From the NCBI GenBank assembly GCA_038318455.1, contig JBBQCF010000034.1:1-9777 (forward strand): a DNA stretch of 9,777 nt. The letters run 5' to 3'. The translations under genes were made by a program, and so were the position numbers. Of the stretch, positions 1-7,574 are shown in pieces. Each line of letters starts with the position of its first letter. The stretch's first letter is position 1. Source of the stretch: UBA12068 sp038318455. Its GTDB lineage: Bacteria; Patescibacteriota; Minisyncoccia; Moranbacterales; GWC2-37-73. The notes beneath the pieces are model-generated. The model was not told where the DNA came from. It saw only the letters and a program-made list of their open reading frames with translations, and made no database searches.

Positions 1-263
1 CATTTTCTTTTCGGCAATTTTTCTTCCAGTTCCAGCAATGAACATTTCAAAATTTCTGAAAGTTTTTGCAATTGCTCTTTTTCTATTTTTTTCCTTTTGC
101 CAAGCTCCAGTAAGCTGTACACGCCTTGATGTAAGCCCAATTGCTTGCATACATCAACCTGATTTAATTGAAGCGTCAGACGCCTAGCTTGCAAAAATTT
201 CCCCAATTCTGTAGAACTATCTTTCATACCCTTTCCAACCCGATGTTGTTTTCTATTTGGCAT
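1..263 (-). CDS. XRE/Cro-type helix-turn-helix regulator, cut by window edge
   Basis: Eighty-seven codons are visible. The N-terminus is a basic tail (MPNRKQHRVGKG), followed by a five-helix XRE-like domain at residues about 20-83: LGKFLQARR, then helix 2 (NQVDVCKQLGL, 34-44) and recognition helix 3 (HQGVYSLLELGKR, 45-57), then a KLSEILKCSLLELEEKL tail typical of HTH_3 proteins. Such proteins bind operator DNA as dimers, often as repressors of themselves or neighbours. The ATG at 261-263 is chosen because AAAGGAGG lies 5 nt upstream; M13 is a less likely start. The last visible codon is Lys, and the next begins TG, so the protein may end at a TGA just outside the window. The target is not evident. 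The family call is sure; the function is not. Confidence 0.85.
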   Translation of the reverse strand, partial: MPNRKQHRVGKGMKDSSTELGKFLQARRLTLQLNQVDVCKQLGLHQGVYSLLELGKRKKIEKEQLQKLSEILKCSLLELEEKLPKRK

Positions 264-268
264 TTTTG

Positions 269-276
269 CCTCCTTT
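269..276 (-). promoter_or_regulatory. Shine-Dalgarno site of the XRE gene
   Basis: The minus strand reads AAAGGAGG, a full match to the anti-SD sequence, 5 nt before the ATG. It decides the start of the XRE gene. Confidence 0.85.
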
Positions 277-302
277 AATATTTGATTTTTAAATAACCAT
301 TA

Positions 303-331
303 ATTATAGCAGAAAAATTAAAATTTGTCAA
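303..331 (-). promoter_or_regulatory. Perfect consensus sigma-70/A promoter of the XRE gene
   Basis: On the minus strand TTGACA (326-331) and TATAAT (303-308) are separated by exactly 17 nt, a 12/12 consensus match. Transcription should start near 296, giving a leader of about 33 nt that contains the SD. No inverted repeat overlaps it clearly, so autoregulation cannot be read from the sequence. Such a strong promoter for a small regulator suggests it is kept in check by binding of a repressor or is made constitutively. Confidence 0.85.
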
Positions 332-364
332 ACAATATTTGTGCATATTACCACCAATTATAAC

Positions 365-392
365 AAAAATAGGCTCACTAGAGCCTATTTTT
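365..392 (-). terminator. Intrinsic terminator closing the alpha-2-macroglobulin/MEMO/CapA operon
   Basis: A perfect 12-bp stem (AAAAATAGGCTC / GAGCCTATTTTT) closes a 4-nt loop. It lies about 38 nt past the stop codon of the CapA-like gene. It has a run of five T on both strands, so it could work in both directions, and it separates the operon from the promoter of the XRE gene. Confidence 0.9.
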
Positions 393-429
393 AACCATAA
401 TTTTAATGACGCCAATGCATGCCAATTCC

Positions 430-1470
430 CTAGTTTTGCAAAGTTTGACCTTTATTATTCATGATTATTGGAAAATCTTTAGTAAAAATTTTCTTATCAT
501 TCAAATCCATTATAACCTGAACAGCCAAGCCCTTTTGCGTGTTAGGATCAAAATATTGATCAAAAATAAAATTTCCCAAAGAATAATAAATCAATTTGCC
601 CTTGTATTCTTCCTTTGGCTGCACCACATGCGGATGCGAGCCAATTATGAGATCAACACCGTTATCGATAAACTTATGAGCCAAAATCTTCATTTTATCC
701 TCTGGCTCAGTCATAAATTCTTTTCCCCAGTGCGTGTATAAAACAATAAAATCGGCATTCAAACTTTTGGCATTATTTATGTCAGCGATTGTTTTCTGCT
801 CTGCCCCAAAAATAAATTGGTTATAATTAATAAAAGCTACCTTCGTGTTTTTTATATTTTTTATTGCTAGCCTCTTGTCCGCATCCTCTGGATCTCCAAA
901 AAAAACAACTCCTGATTTAGTTAGATATTTTCGCGTATTTTCAATTCCGCTACTTGCAAAATTTGCGATGTGGTTATTGCCAATATTGACTAGTTTTATA
1001 TTCTTATTTGATAATACTTCCGCAATTTTTGGATCAAACGTAAAGATATAATTATTGCTCTCACCCATTTCGCTATCAATACTTACTGATTTATTATCAG
1101 TAATAGGACCCTCAAGATTACCCACAACCAAGTCATTACCTTTCAATAAAGCATCGACTTTTCGAAAAGAAAAATCATAACCATTTCTATCGGATACTTT
1201 TCGAATATATCTATCAAACATCATGTCTCCAACAAAAAGAATTCTAACCTGGCTCACTGCTTCATCCGCGATGACTGTTTTTATCGGCACTTGATCATTT
1301 TTCACAGCCAACACTTGTGATTCGGATGAACTTGCCTTTTTACTCACGAAAAAAAAGCTGCTCATTGCAAGACTAGCCAATATTATCAATATTGGGATGA
1401 TTTTTTTAAACCTATTGTTCATCTTTATAGAATACTGCAAATAAATTATTATACAAGTATTATTATTCAT
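430..1470 (-). CDS. CapA-family (PGA_cap) membrane-anchored metallophosphatase-fold protein
   Basis: This 346-aa protein has a hydrophobic anchor at residues about 23-42 and one extracytoplasmic PGA_cap domain (about 76-335). Family motifs appear in order: GDMMFDR (81-87), NLEGP (118-122), GNNH (164-167), THWGKE (246-251), IIGSHPHVVQ (276-284) and SLGNFIFDQ (297-305). The family is named for Bacillus CapA/PgsA, needed for poly-gamma-glutamate capsule export, but has a calcineurin-like metallophosphatase fold and is common where no capsule genes exist; no CapB/CapC partner is seen here. The Asp usually found three residues after NNH is Asn (NNHIAN). The ATG at 1470 overlaps the stop of the MEMO-like gene (ATGA) and has AAAGGA just upstream, implying translational coupling. 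M17 (ATG at 1422) would give a more classical signal anchor. The substrate is unknown. Confidence 0.88.
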   Translation of the reverse strand: MNNNTCIIIYLQYSIKMNNRFKKIIPILIILASLAMSSFFFVSKKASSSESQVLAVKNDQVPIKTVIADEAVSQVRILFVGDMMFDRYIRKVSDRNGYDFSFRKVDALLKGNDLVVGNLEGPITDNKSVSIDSEMGESNNYIFTFDPKIAEVLSNKNIKLVNIGNNHIANFASSGIENTRKYLTKSGVVFFGDPEDADKRLAIKNIKNTKVAFINYNQFIFGAEQKTIADINNAKSLNADFIVLYTHWGKEFMTEPEDKMKILAHKFIDNGVDLIIGSHPHVVQPKEEYKGKLIYYSLGNFIFDQYFDPNTQKGLAVQVIMDLNDKKIFTKDFPIIMNNKGQTLQN

Positions 1471-2426
1471 TCATCCTTTCTGCATGACAAAAGAGAATAA
1501 TAACTCGTTGTCTTTGTGATGTTGGATCCAAGTAAGTCTGTCGAATTTGCATGGTCTATAACATGAATAACACTATCACCTTTTTTCTGTGCGATGTAAA
1601 GGAATGTTGAAACAGATGCTGGAGAATCAACATTATCGTTTCCAAGACTATAAAGCTTTTCATAATTAAAACCTCTCATAATTTCAAGTGTAATTTGATC
1701 CTTTTTTTCAGCATCAGGTTGATTCAAATAATGCGAGAAATCCGAAGAAGCAATTAGAACCTTTTTCTTATCAGCCAAAATAGAATCGATTTTTTCATTC
1801 AAATTACCCATTTCGACAATGCTATTCTTAGCACTCAACATTATTGGAACTATTTTGACACTTGGCATGTAATATTTAAGCATTGGCAAAAGACCCGAGA
1901 TAGAATGATCGTTTTGCAATGCCACATCCCCAAATTCAACCAGCCCACTCTCAACAAGATTTTGAATTGTCTCTTGATCAGGATGAATATTGCCAAATGC
2001 AGTTTCCCATGTGGCATCGCTAGTCAATATCATGCCACCAGTTTCATTATGATTAGGACCGACAATCACAACTGTTTCGACATCTTGCTTTAAAAGTTTC
2101 GAAAATAATCCTGCCAACATGAAGCCTGCGATATCATGATGAGGCACAACTGCTGCAACAACAAGACAATCAGGGAAAACTTCTGGCTTCTTTTTTAACC
2201 ATGCCAAAGAATCATAAAATGTTTTTTCACTATAAAATTTTACAGCTAACTTTTTCTGATCCTTTTCTTCAAGCAAACCAATCTCCTTATTACTACTTTT
2301 TATTTCAGATTTAAATGGATGTGCAATAAATACACTTTCAATTAACCAAAAACCTCCCACGAAAATACTCACAAAAGAAAAAACGATTAGTGTTTTCTTT
2401 GCAAAAACGTTATTATTCCAAGCCAT
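1467..2426 (-). CDS. Membrane-anchored MEMO1-like protein (AmmeMemoRadiSam system protein B family)
   Basis: The product is 319 aa from the ATG at 2426. An N-terminal membrane segment (about residues 12-34) precedes a MEMO domain (about 87-315). Conserved pieces are PHHDIAG (95-101), VGPNHNETGG, NDHSISGLLP (172-181) and SSDFSHY (227-233). These match the PHAGY, GPSHH, EHS and SSDFxH motifs of MEMO1, which resembles extradiol dioxygenases. Two of the three MEMO1 metal ligands (His49, His81) and the His of SSDFxH are kept, but the third ligand Cys244 (ICGRHP) aligns with Asp in NVDSPAS. No AmmeMemoRadiSam proteins A or C are nearby, so the family name should not be read as pathway evidence. A TTG start at 2450 (327 aa) is possible but has no SD; the ATG at 2426 overlaps the upstream gene by 14 nt and has only a weak AAAAGA. 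It shares 4 nt with the CapA-like gene. Confidence 0.85.
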   Translation of the reverse strand: MAWNNNVFAKKTLIVFSFVSIFVGGFWLIESVFIAHPFKSEIKSSNKEIGLLEEKDQKKLAVKFYSEKTFYDSLAWLKKKPEVFPDCLVVAAVVPHHDIAGFMLAGLFSKLLKQDVETVVIVGPNHNETGGMILTSDATWETAFGNIHPDQETIQNLVESGLVEFGDVALQNDHSISGLLPMLKYYMPSVKIVPIMLSAKNSIVEMGNLNEKIDSILADKKKVLIASSDFSHYLNQPDAEKKDQITLEIMRGFNYEKLYSLGNDNVDSPASVSTFLYIAQKKGDSVIHVIDHANSTDLLGSNITKTTSYYSLLSCRKDE

Positions 2427-5400
2427 TGTGATATCTTTTATATACAACAAAGCAAATTACTGCAACAGGAATGAGAATAAAGAATGCTATCAGCATTATT
2501 TTCATTAGTGATTTATTATCTGAAAAAATTGCTTGATTAATTGCATTATTTATTTTTGCAAATGAGCTATTGTCAATTGTAACTATCTCTGATGCCGATC
2601 TTCCAAAAACTTCGGGTGAATACATCAATTCAACCCTTGCAGGTGGCGTCGAAAATACTCCTTCACTTATAACGCGAGCCTTGTAGGTGTATATATTAAC
2701 GCCTTGCTTGATTCTGTAAGTTGTCATCGTCATTCCATTTTCCGTTATCTCTTGATCATATGAATAATAATCATAGATATTTGAATCAGCATCATCACCA
2801 AATTGTTCATTTTGCAGATTTTTATTTATTGGAACAAGACCAGAAGGAAGCTCGTCCTGCACAACGGCATATTCCCTTTCTGATACCAATCCCGAGACGG
2901 TTAACACGACTCTGACAGTATCCCCAACGTGTAAATTTTGCCCAGGATTTGTAACATTTTCATATGCCCTATTCACTGTCAAACCTTTTGATACTGCTGG
3001 AGAATTTTTATCAGTAAGAAATTGCTTATTTATCAGTGTTGCATATGCGCCACCCTCGCCATTCTTCCTCATGCTAAGAATTGAACCTTCTTTTTTTATT
3101 TTATCAATAGGAACGGAAAATTCATTCAATTGATTGAATTTTGACACATTGCTATTCTCAATTTCTGCGCCATCCAGCAATATTGAATATGAATATTGAG
3201 GATTAAGTTCGGTATTTATTTTTGAAAAATCAACAATAGCCCTGATTGAATTAGCGGTAGCAAAAGTATTTGACCAATAGTTACTCTTTCTATTTTTAGT
3301 TAAAAATCTAATTCCCCTTGTTGCTATATCCTTATTTTGATTTGACGCAGTAATTGCCCTTATAGCAAGTGCTGTTGAAGCATCATCTGATCCAAAATAA
3401 TAATCAAGTCCGGTCGTCCAAAATAAACCATCTCCTTGCTCTTTGGCCATTGAAATTAATTGTGCTAACCCATTATTAGCAGAATCAGTATAGCCATTGC
3501 GAAGATTAGCCAAAACTCCCATCGCCAGGAGGTCAGTTGTAATATTATTGAAGTTATAAAGTTTCTCTTTTCCTTTTTGACTTGATGGATCAAGAATTGA
3601 AAGAGCATATACTTTTGCAAAAAATTCATCTCTCTTTACTGATGCTTGATCACGATTTTTCTTGTTTTCAAAATTCGTAGAATCATCCTCCAAGAACATT
3701 TTTGCATCATCCATCATGGATGAAGATATTGCAAAACCAAGGTTTCTTGATTCAACCAAATATTCAACAACATATGCAGTTATAAATGGATCAGAATTTT
3801 CACCATACCAACCCCAGCCACCATCACTTCCTTGCAATTCTCCAAGGTGCTCCACACCTTTTATAATAATATCGTCAATATTTTTATCCACTATTGAGTC
3901 CTTGAATATGCTGGGATTTTTCTTTGCAATAACAGCTGGAACAAAACGACTCGTTGTCTGCTCTACACATCCATACGGATAAGCAACGAGATATTTCATT
4001 GCTTCCGGCAATGTACCAAGAAGCGTTGGAGAAACTGAAAAACTCACAGTGGTCTTTTCCTTGTCTGCATCAGGAGCAATTTTAATTTTATATTCTTGAG
4101 TGTCACCCTCTCCGGTCTGAACCTCAGTATCCCAAAATCCAAACTTTCTCACAGGTATTGCCTTGGTTACAATATCAGAAAAAGTTTTTTGATTTGAGAC
4201 AGCCGAAAAAGTCATTTTAGCCAATTCAGCCTCAACCATAGGTTTAATTTTCCAAAATATTTGTTTTTCTTCTTTTGAATCAATTGAAACATCTTGCATT
4301 TGAGAATCAATCTCAGCACCATCCATTTTTAAATCAACCTTAAAATCAATTTTATTATCAGAAAAATTATGCAACAAAGCAGACATTTCTATTACGTCGC
4401 CAACTCGCATTATATTTGGCAATATTGGACGAATAATGACATCTTTAGAAACAATTATTTCTTTTTTACCATCACCAACACTCGTATCCTCAGTATCGGA
4501 AATTCCAGAAATAACCCATGTGGTCAAATTGTCAGGAAGCTTAAATGATATTTTTGCTGTACCTTTTGAATTTGTTTTCACATATGGATTCCAATATGCA
4601 GTATCCTTGAATATTGATCTTCCCCCATCATCACCTCCGCCACCACCCAATTCAGCCCCATCACTAATTATGCCCATCAATGAATGATTTCGAGTGGTAT
4701 TATTATATCTTTTATACCAAAAAGCATCGAATATTCCTGAAGATTTATTGGCAGCTAATTCAAAAATAGCTTTGTCCACTGCCCAAACGGCTGTTTCAGC
4801 AGAAACTGGCGCACCAGACACATCAGTCGTCTTCACTTCCACATTAACTTCATCGCCAGGATTATATTTTTCCTTATCGGTAACAAATGACACATTTATT
4901 TTTTTTGATTCTGCGGATACTGCTATATTAACACTAGCAGAATCAAGATTGTCATAGGAAAATGATGCAACTGAAGCAAATATGTTTGGCATATCTGTTT
5001 CTACCAATGGAATATCAATTTCCGCAGAGTTTCCATCAAGATGAACTATTTGATATCTATGCACCCTTCCCCTTTCCAATGAAAGGAAGATATCTCTGTC
5101 TGGTATGTTAGAAGATATGTTCAGTTTAACTTTTTCATCTGGATTATATTTATCTTTTCCAATTTGAATCCTTAAGCCAGAATTCTCATTTCCCTCTCCC
5201 CAATAAAAACCTGTTCGATCAGATACCCAAACGGAAAAAGTTTTTCTAATAACATTTCCGCGCTTATCATTTCCGGAAACAGTTATTTCATATGATCCTG
5301 CTTTTGGTGCATCAAATGATATCTGCGTCTTTCCATCCTGGCCGGACTTGGCTGAAGTCGATGGAAGATACTCACTCTCTTCCTCATATCTTCCATATTT

Positions 5401-7128
5401 TTGACCTGCAACATCAACTCTTTTCCATGTTTTTATTTGAATATCAGCATTAAGCTGAATGTCTGCAAGTTTGGAGTCATCATGTGACACGAGACCAAGT
5501 CCCAATGAAATCTTGTCGCCAATTTTATATCCATATTTATAGTCAGAGCGAAGAATAGAATATGATCCAGCATTTACGAGAATATTTTTCGCATCAAAAA
5601 CTGGTATTCCAGATTCATCTGAAAATTCTGTTTCCACGGTAAAAATTCTATCACTAAATTTATCTTGCCCTTGAGATGTTATATCATTTCCAATCTTAAC
5701 CTCAACACTACCATTGGAGTCCAAAACAGCCTCTCCTTCGCTTATAGGGCTTCCATTGTAGCCATAGTATCGACGATATTCATCATTATTTACACCATAT
5801 TCATAGTCAGAATAGTAATTATAATAATTAAATTCAGAAGAGTATATTCTATATTTTACTTTTTTATTAGCAATAGGTTGACCTGAAAAATAATTTCCGA
5901 GAATTTTTACACTCAAAGTCTCACCTGCAATCATCTCATTCTTGTCACTAGTCAAATCAATTCCATATTCTGGCTTTTGATAATGCTCCACACTAAAACT
6001 TGTCGATCCCGTGTTGTAATAACGATTATTTTCGTCTTCATTTTTTTCAACAATTTTTGCTGACAAATAATAATTTCCTGTTTTTAACGTTGCTGGTAGA
6101 ATGAATTCTCCAGCCACACTACCATTATTTGAAATTTTTAATTTCTGAGAATATACCTTTTCACTTTCATTGTCAGAATAGTAACTCTCTGAAACATCAA
6201 TTTGCATTTCACCATTTGGCACACTAAACCTTGCGTCATCTTCATTGCGAGCAATCGCCTTGAAATTCACCTTATCACCAGGCTGATAAATTGGACGATC
6301 AGTGAATACAAAGAAGTCCCTATTTATTTCCTTTGGCGCAAATGCACCATATGAACTCCAATTTAAATAGCGCTTATTAATAGGTAAAATTGCGATTTCT
6401 CCATCTTTTTCCATGAAGGCAACTTCTGCCTTATCGCTAACATTAGCCATGCCAATTCCTTCGCTATCAGTTGTGACTGAATCAATTTTGTCTTTTTTCT
6501 CTGAAAAATTATACAGATCTATCCGGATTCCAGGTAATTTATTTTTACTATTAAAATCTTGCGCCCAAAAAATCAATTTTTCATCGCCATTACTCACAAC
6601 TGCACCGAAGCTAGATCTTACCACAAATGCTTCTCGAGTTATCCCATCCATATTAACACTAATGAACCATATCCCAGCATTTGAATCTGGCAAGGAAACC
6701 TTAAGATTTCCGCCAGGTGCAACATCCCCCGAATAAGACGAAACCATCTTCATATTGCCAGTATCAGCATTTTCATTTAATTGTTTTCCATCCTTATCAT
6801 GCAAAATATATTTCATCAGATCATCCACTCCAGCACTATAAATAACAATGCCAGCCACAGAACTTTTATGATCAAAGAAGGTGGCCGTGACAGAAGCCTC
6901 TTCATTTATTGTTTGTGAAATAATACCGCCACTTCCGTATGAATCCCTCTTCACACTTGAAATATCTATCCTGGTTGGCCTAACAATATCATCACTAGAA
7001 TCTGCTGCAACAGGTGTGGCGAAAACAACATTTGTTGTTTCTTTGTTTTTGCCAATAAAAAAAGCGACAAACACAAAAGTCATCATCGCCAAAAAACCAA
7101 CTGCCACAACCTTCTTTTTAATTTTCAT
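2413..7128 (-). CDS. Bacterial alpha-2-macroglobulin with intact thioester and both ends in the membrane
   Basis: This 1571-aa protein traps proteases in the envelope: bait cleavage exposes a Cys-Gln thioester that covalently captures the attacker. Parts in order are an N-terminal membrane segment (7-25, no lipobox), the MG2 motif TDRPIYQPGD (about 276-285), a Tyr-rich stretch (about 426-459), YNPGDEV with AVWAVDKA (about 756-790), a Gly-rich bait-like linker GGGGGDDGG (about 827-835), the A2M-domain signature DTAYWNP and LPDNLTTW (about 843-870), the thioester motif YGCVEQT with Cys1054 and Gln1057, the alpha-toroid motif DGGWGW (about 1103), a C-terminal MG domain (PGQNLHVGDTV, about 1395) and a C-terminal transmembrane helix (about 1543-1563) with a short basic tail. 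Only two Cys occur, one in the thioester and one in the C-terminal helix. E. coli YfhM is a similar-sized lipoprotein paired with PBP1C; here there is no lipobox and no pbpC. No SD precedes the ATG. Confidence 0.93.
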   Translation of the reverse strand: MKIKKKVVAVGFLAMMTFVFVAFFIGKNKETTNVVFATPVAADSSDDIVRPTRIDISSVKRDSYGSGGIISQTINEEASVTATFFDHKSSVAGIVIYSAGVDDLMKYILHDKDGKQLNENADTGNMKMVSSYSGDVAPGGNLKVSLPDSNAGIWFISVNMDGITREAFVVRSSFGAVVSNGDEKLIFWAQDFNSKNKLPGIRIDLYNFSEKKDKIDSVTTDSEGIGMANVSDKAEVAFMEKDGEIAILPINKRYLNWSSYGAFAPKEINRDFFVFTDRPIYQPGDKVNFKAIARNEDDARFSVPNGEMQIDVSESYYSDNESEKVYSQKLKISNNGSVAGEFILPATLKTGNYYLSAKIVEKNEDENNRYYNTGSTSFSVEHYQKPEYGIDLTSDKNEMIAGETLSVKILGNYFSGQPIANKKVKYRIYSSEFNYYNYYSDYEYGVNNDEYRRYYGYNGSPISEGEAVLDSNGSVEVKIGNDITSQGQDKFSDRIFTVETEFSDESGIPVFDAKNILVNAGSYSILRSDYKYGYKIGDKISLGLGLVSHDDSKLADIQLNADIQIKTWKRVDVAGQKYGRYEEESEYLPSTSAKSGQDGKTQISFDAPKAGSYEITVSGNDKRGNVIRKTFSVWVSDRTGFYWGEGNENSGLRIQIGKDKYNPDEKVKLNISSNIPDRDIFLSLERGRVHRYQIVHLDGNSAEIDIPLVETDMPNIFASVASFSYDNLDSASVNIAVSAESKKINVSFVTDKEKYNPGDEVNVEVKTTDVSGAPVSAETAVWAVDKAIFELAANKSSGIFDAFWYKRYNNTTRNHSLMGIISDGAELGGGGGDDGGRSIFKDTAYWNPYVKTNSKGTAKISFKLPDNLTTWVISGISDTEDTSVGDGKKEIIVSKDVIIRPILPNIMRVGDVIEMSALLHNFSDNKIDFKVDLKMDGAEIDSQMQDVSIDSKEEKQIFWKIKPMVEAELAKMTFSAVSNQKTFSDIVTKAIPVRKFGFWDTEVQTGEGDTQEYKIKIAPDADKEKTTVSFSVSPTLLGTLPEAMKYLVAYPYGCVEQTTSRFVPAVIAKKNPSIFKDSIVDKNIDDIIIKGVEHLGELQGSDGGWGWYGENSDPFITAYVVEYLVESRNLGFAISSSMMDDAKMFLEDDSTNFENKKNRDQASVKRDEFFAKVYALSILDPSSQKGKEKLYNFNNITTDLLAMGVLANLRNGYTDSANNGLAQLISMAKEQGDGLFWTTGLDYYFGSDDASTALAIRAITASNQNKDIATRGIRFLTKNRKSNYWSNTFATANSIRAIVDFSKINTELNPQYSYSILLDGAEIENSNVSKFNQLNEFSVPIDKIKKEGSILSMRKNGEGGAYATLINKQFLTDKNSPAVSKGLTVNRAYENVTNPGQNLHVGDTVRVVLTVSGLVSEREYAVVQDELPSGLVPINKNLQNEQFGDDADSNIYDYYSYDQEITENGMTMTTYRIKQGVNIYTYKARVISEGVFSTPPARVELMYSPEVFGRSASEIVTIDNSSFAKINNAINQAIFSDNKSLMKIMLIAFFILIPVAVICFVVYKRYHNGLE

Positions 7129-7157
7129 ATTATTTTTTTATATTTATATATGTTCAA

Positions 7158-7186
7158 ACTATAACACAAATTTTAAATCATGTAAT
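7158..7186 (-). promoter_or_regulatory. Candidate promoter of the alpha-2-macroglobulin operon
   Basis: On the minus strand ATTACA (7181-7186, 4/6) and TATAGT (7158-7163, 5/6) are 17 nt apart, about 30 nt before the ATG. The predicted leader is only about 22 nt, all A/T-rich and without an SD. The position between the upstream terminator and the gene supports it. Confidence 0.6.
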
Positions 7187-7212
7187 ATAAAATTATCCAC
7201 AGTTTAAAAAAT

Positions 7213-7250
7213 AAAAAGCCTTTAGTGAAAATTTTCACTAAAGGCCTAGT
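7213..7250 (-). terminator. Terminator palindrome after the 56-aa gene
   Basis: A perfect 28-bp palindrome at 7218-7245 (arms GCCTTTAGTGAAAA and TTTTCACTAAAGGC) is followed on the minus strand directly by TTTTT. It lies about 24 nt past the stop of the 56-aa gene and just upstream of the promoter of the alpha-2-macroglobulin operon. In RNA the AAAAUUUU centre would form the loop. It has T-runs on both sides and may act in both directions. Confidence 0.85.
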
Positions 7251-7268
7251 TTTTGCCGAATAGATTAT

Positions 7269-7439
7269 TCAGCTGGACTTAAAGGAATCAAGTCCCCCAT
7301 GCTGCCTATCTGAGGACAAGGACTCCTTTGTTTCACGATCTGTCTTGTCTCTGTCCGCCGATGCCATCGCCTCAGAAACATCTCCGCGACTGATAGCATC
7401 TTTTCCTTCCTGCTTGTTATCACGATCGAATAATCCCAT
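7269..7439 (-). CDS. Small hydrophilic protein of 56 aa, function unknown
   Basis: The ORF runs from the ATG at 7437-7439 to the TGA at 7269-7271. It begins MGLFDRDNKQEGKDAISRGD and ends GGLDSFKSS. It is very rich in Asp, Glu, Lys, Arg and Ser, has no Cys, no membrane segment and little hydrophobic content after residue 4, and is probably cytoplasmic and largely disordered or a single helix. The SD GGGAGG 8 nt before the ATG, and a terminator directly after the stop, argue that it is a real gene. Its codons (CGC, GCG, TCG, TCC, GGG) are more GC-rich than those of the neighbouring large genes. It lies 135 nt downstream of the zinc-finger gene and may share its transcript. I recognise no family. 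Confidence 0.7.
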   Translation of the reverse strand: MGLFDRDNKQEGKDAISRGDVSEAMASADRDKTDRETKESLSSDRQHGGLDSFKSS

Positions 7440-7447
7440 CTGATTTT

Positions 7448-7453
7448 CCTCCC
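7448..7453 (-). promoter_or_regulatory. Shine-Dalgarno site of the 56-aa gene
   Basis: The minus strand reads GGGAGG within a long purine run, 8 nt before the ATG. It is the main evidence that the 56-aa frame is translated. Confidence 0.75.
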
Positions 7454-7493
7454 TTTCCTTTACCTTTCAATACCCCTCAAAATGTCATACCGC

Positions 7494-7518
7494 ATTCATG
7501 AGTGAGGTTCTCATGAAT
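7494..7518 (-). repeat. Inverted repeat in the leader of the 56-aa gene
   Basis: A perfect 9-bp inverted repeat (ATTCATGAG / CTCATGAAT) encloses a 7-nt loop. No T-run follows on either strand, so it is not a classical terminator. It lies between the zinc-finger gene and the 56-aa gene and could be an operator, an RNA processing site or a leader hairpin. In RNA its loop (AACCUCA) could also pair with UGAGGG some 20 nt further on. Confidence 0.5.
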
Positions 7519-7574
7519 CGACGCCTTAAATCTTATAAAACGTAATCCTAAAGAAAGCGCTACTATTGAAATAA

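Noticed and set aside
357..362. A second TATAAT upstream of the XRE promoter
   Set aside because: The -35 position falls inside the terminator stem and reads GGCTCT, so a second promoter is unlikely.
2424..2450. TTG start at 2450 for the MEMO-like gene, giving 327 aa
   Set aside because: No SD precedes it, and it would lengthen the overlap with the alpha-2-macroglobulin gene to 38 nt; the ATG at 2426 is simpler, though its SD is also weak.
3662..3982. Plus-strand ORFs inside the alpha-2-macroglobulin gene (also near 4436-4957, 5665-5886, 6413-6736 and 6881-7207)
   Set aside because: They are antisense to a long well-supported protein, show no SD or domain, and have the composition expected of shadow frames.
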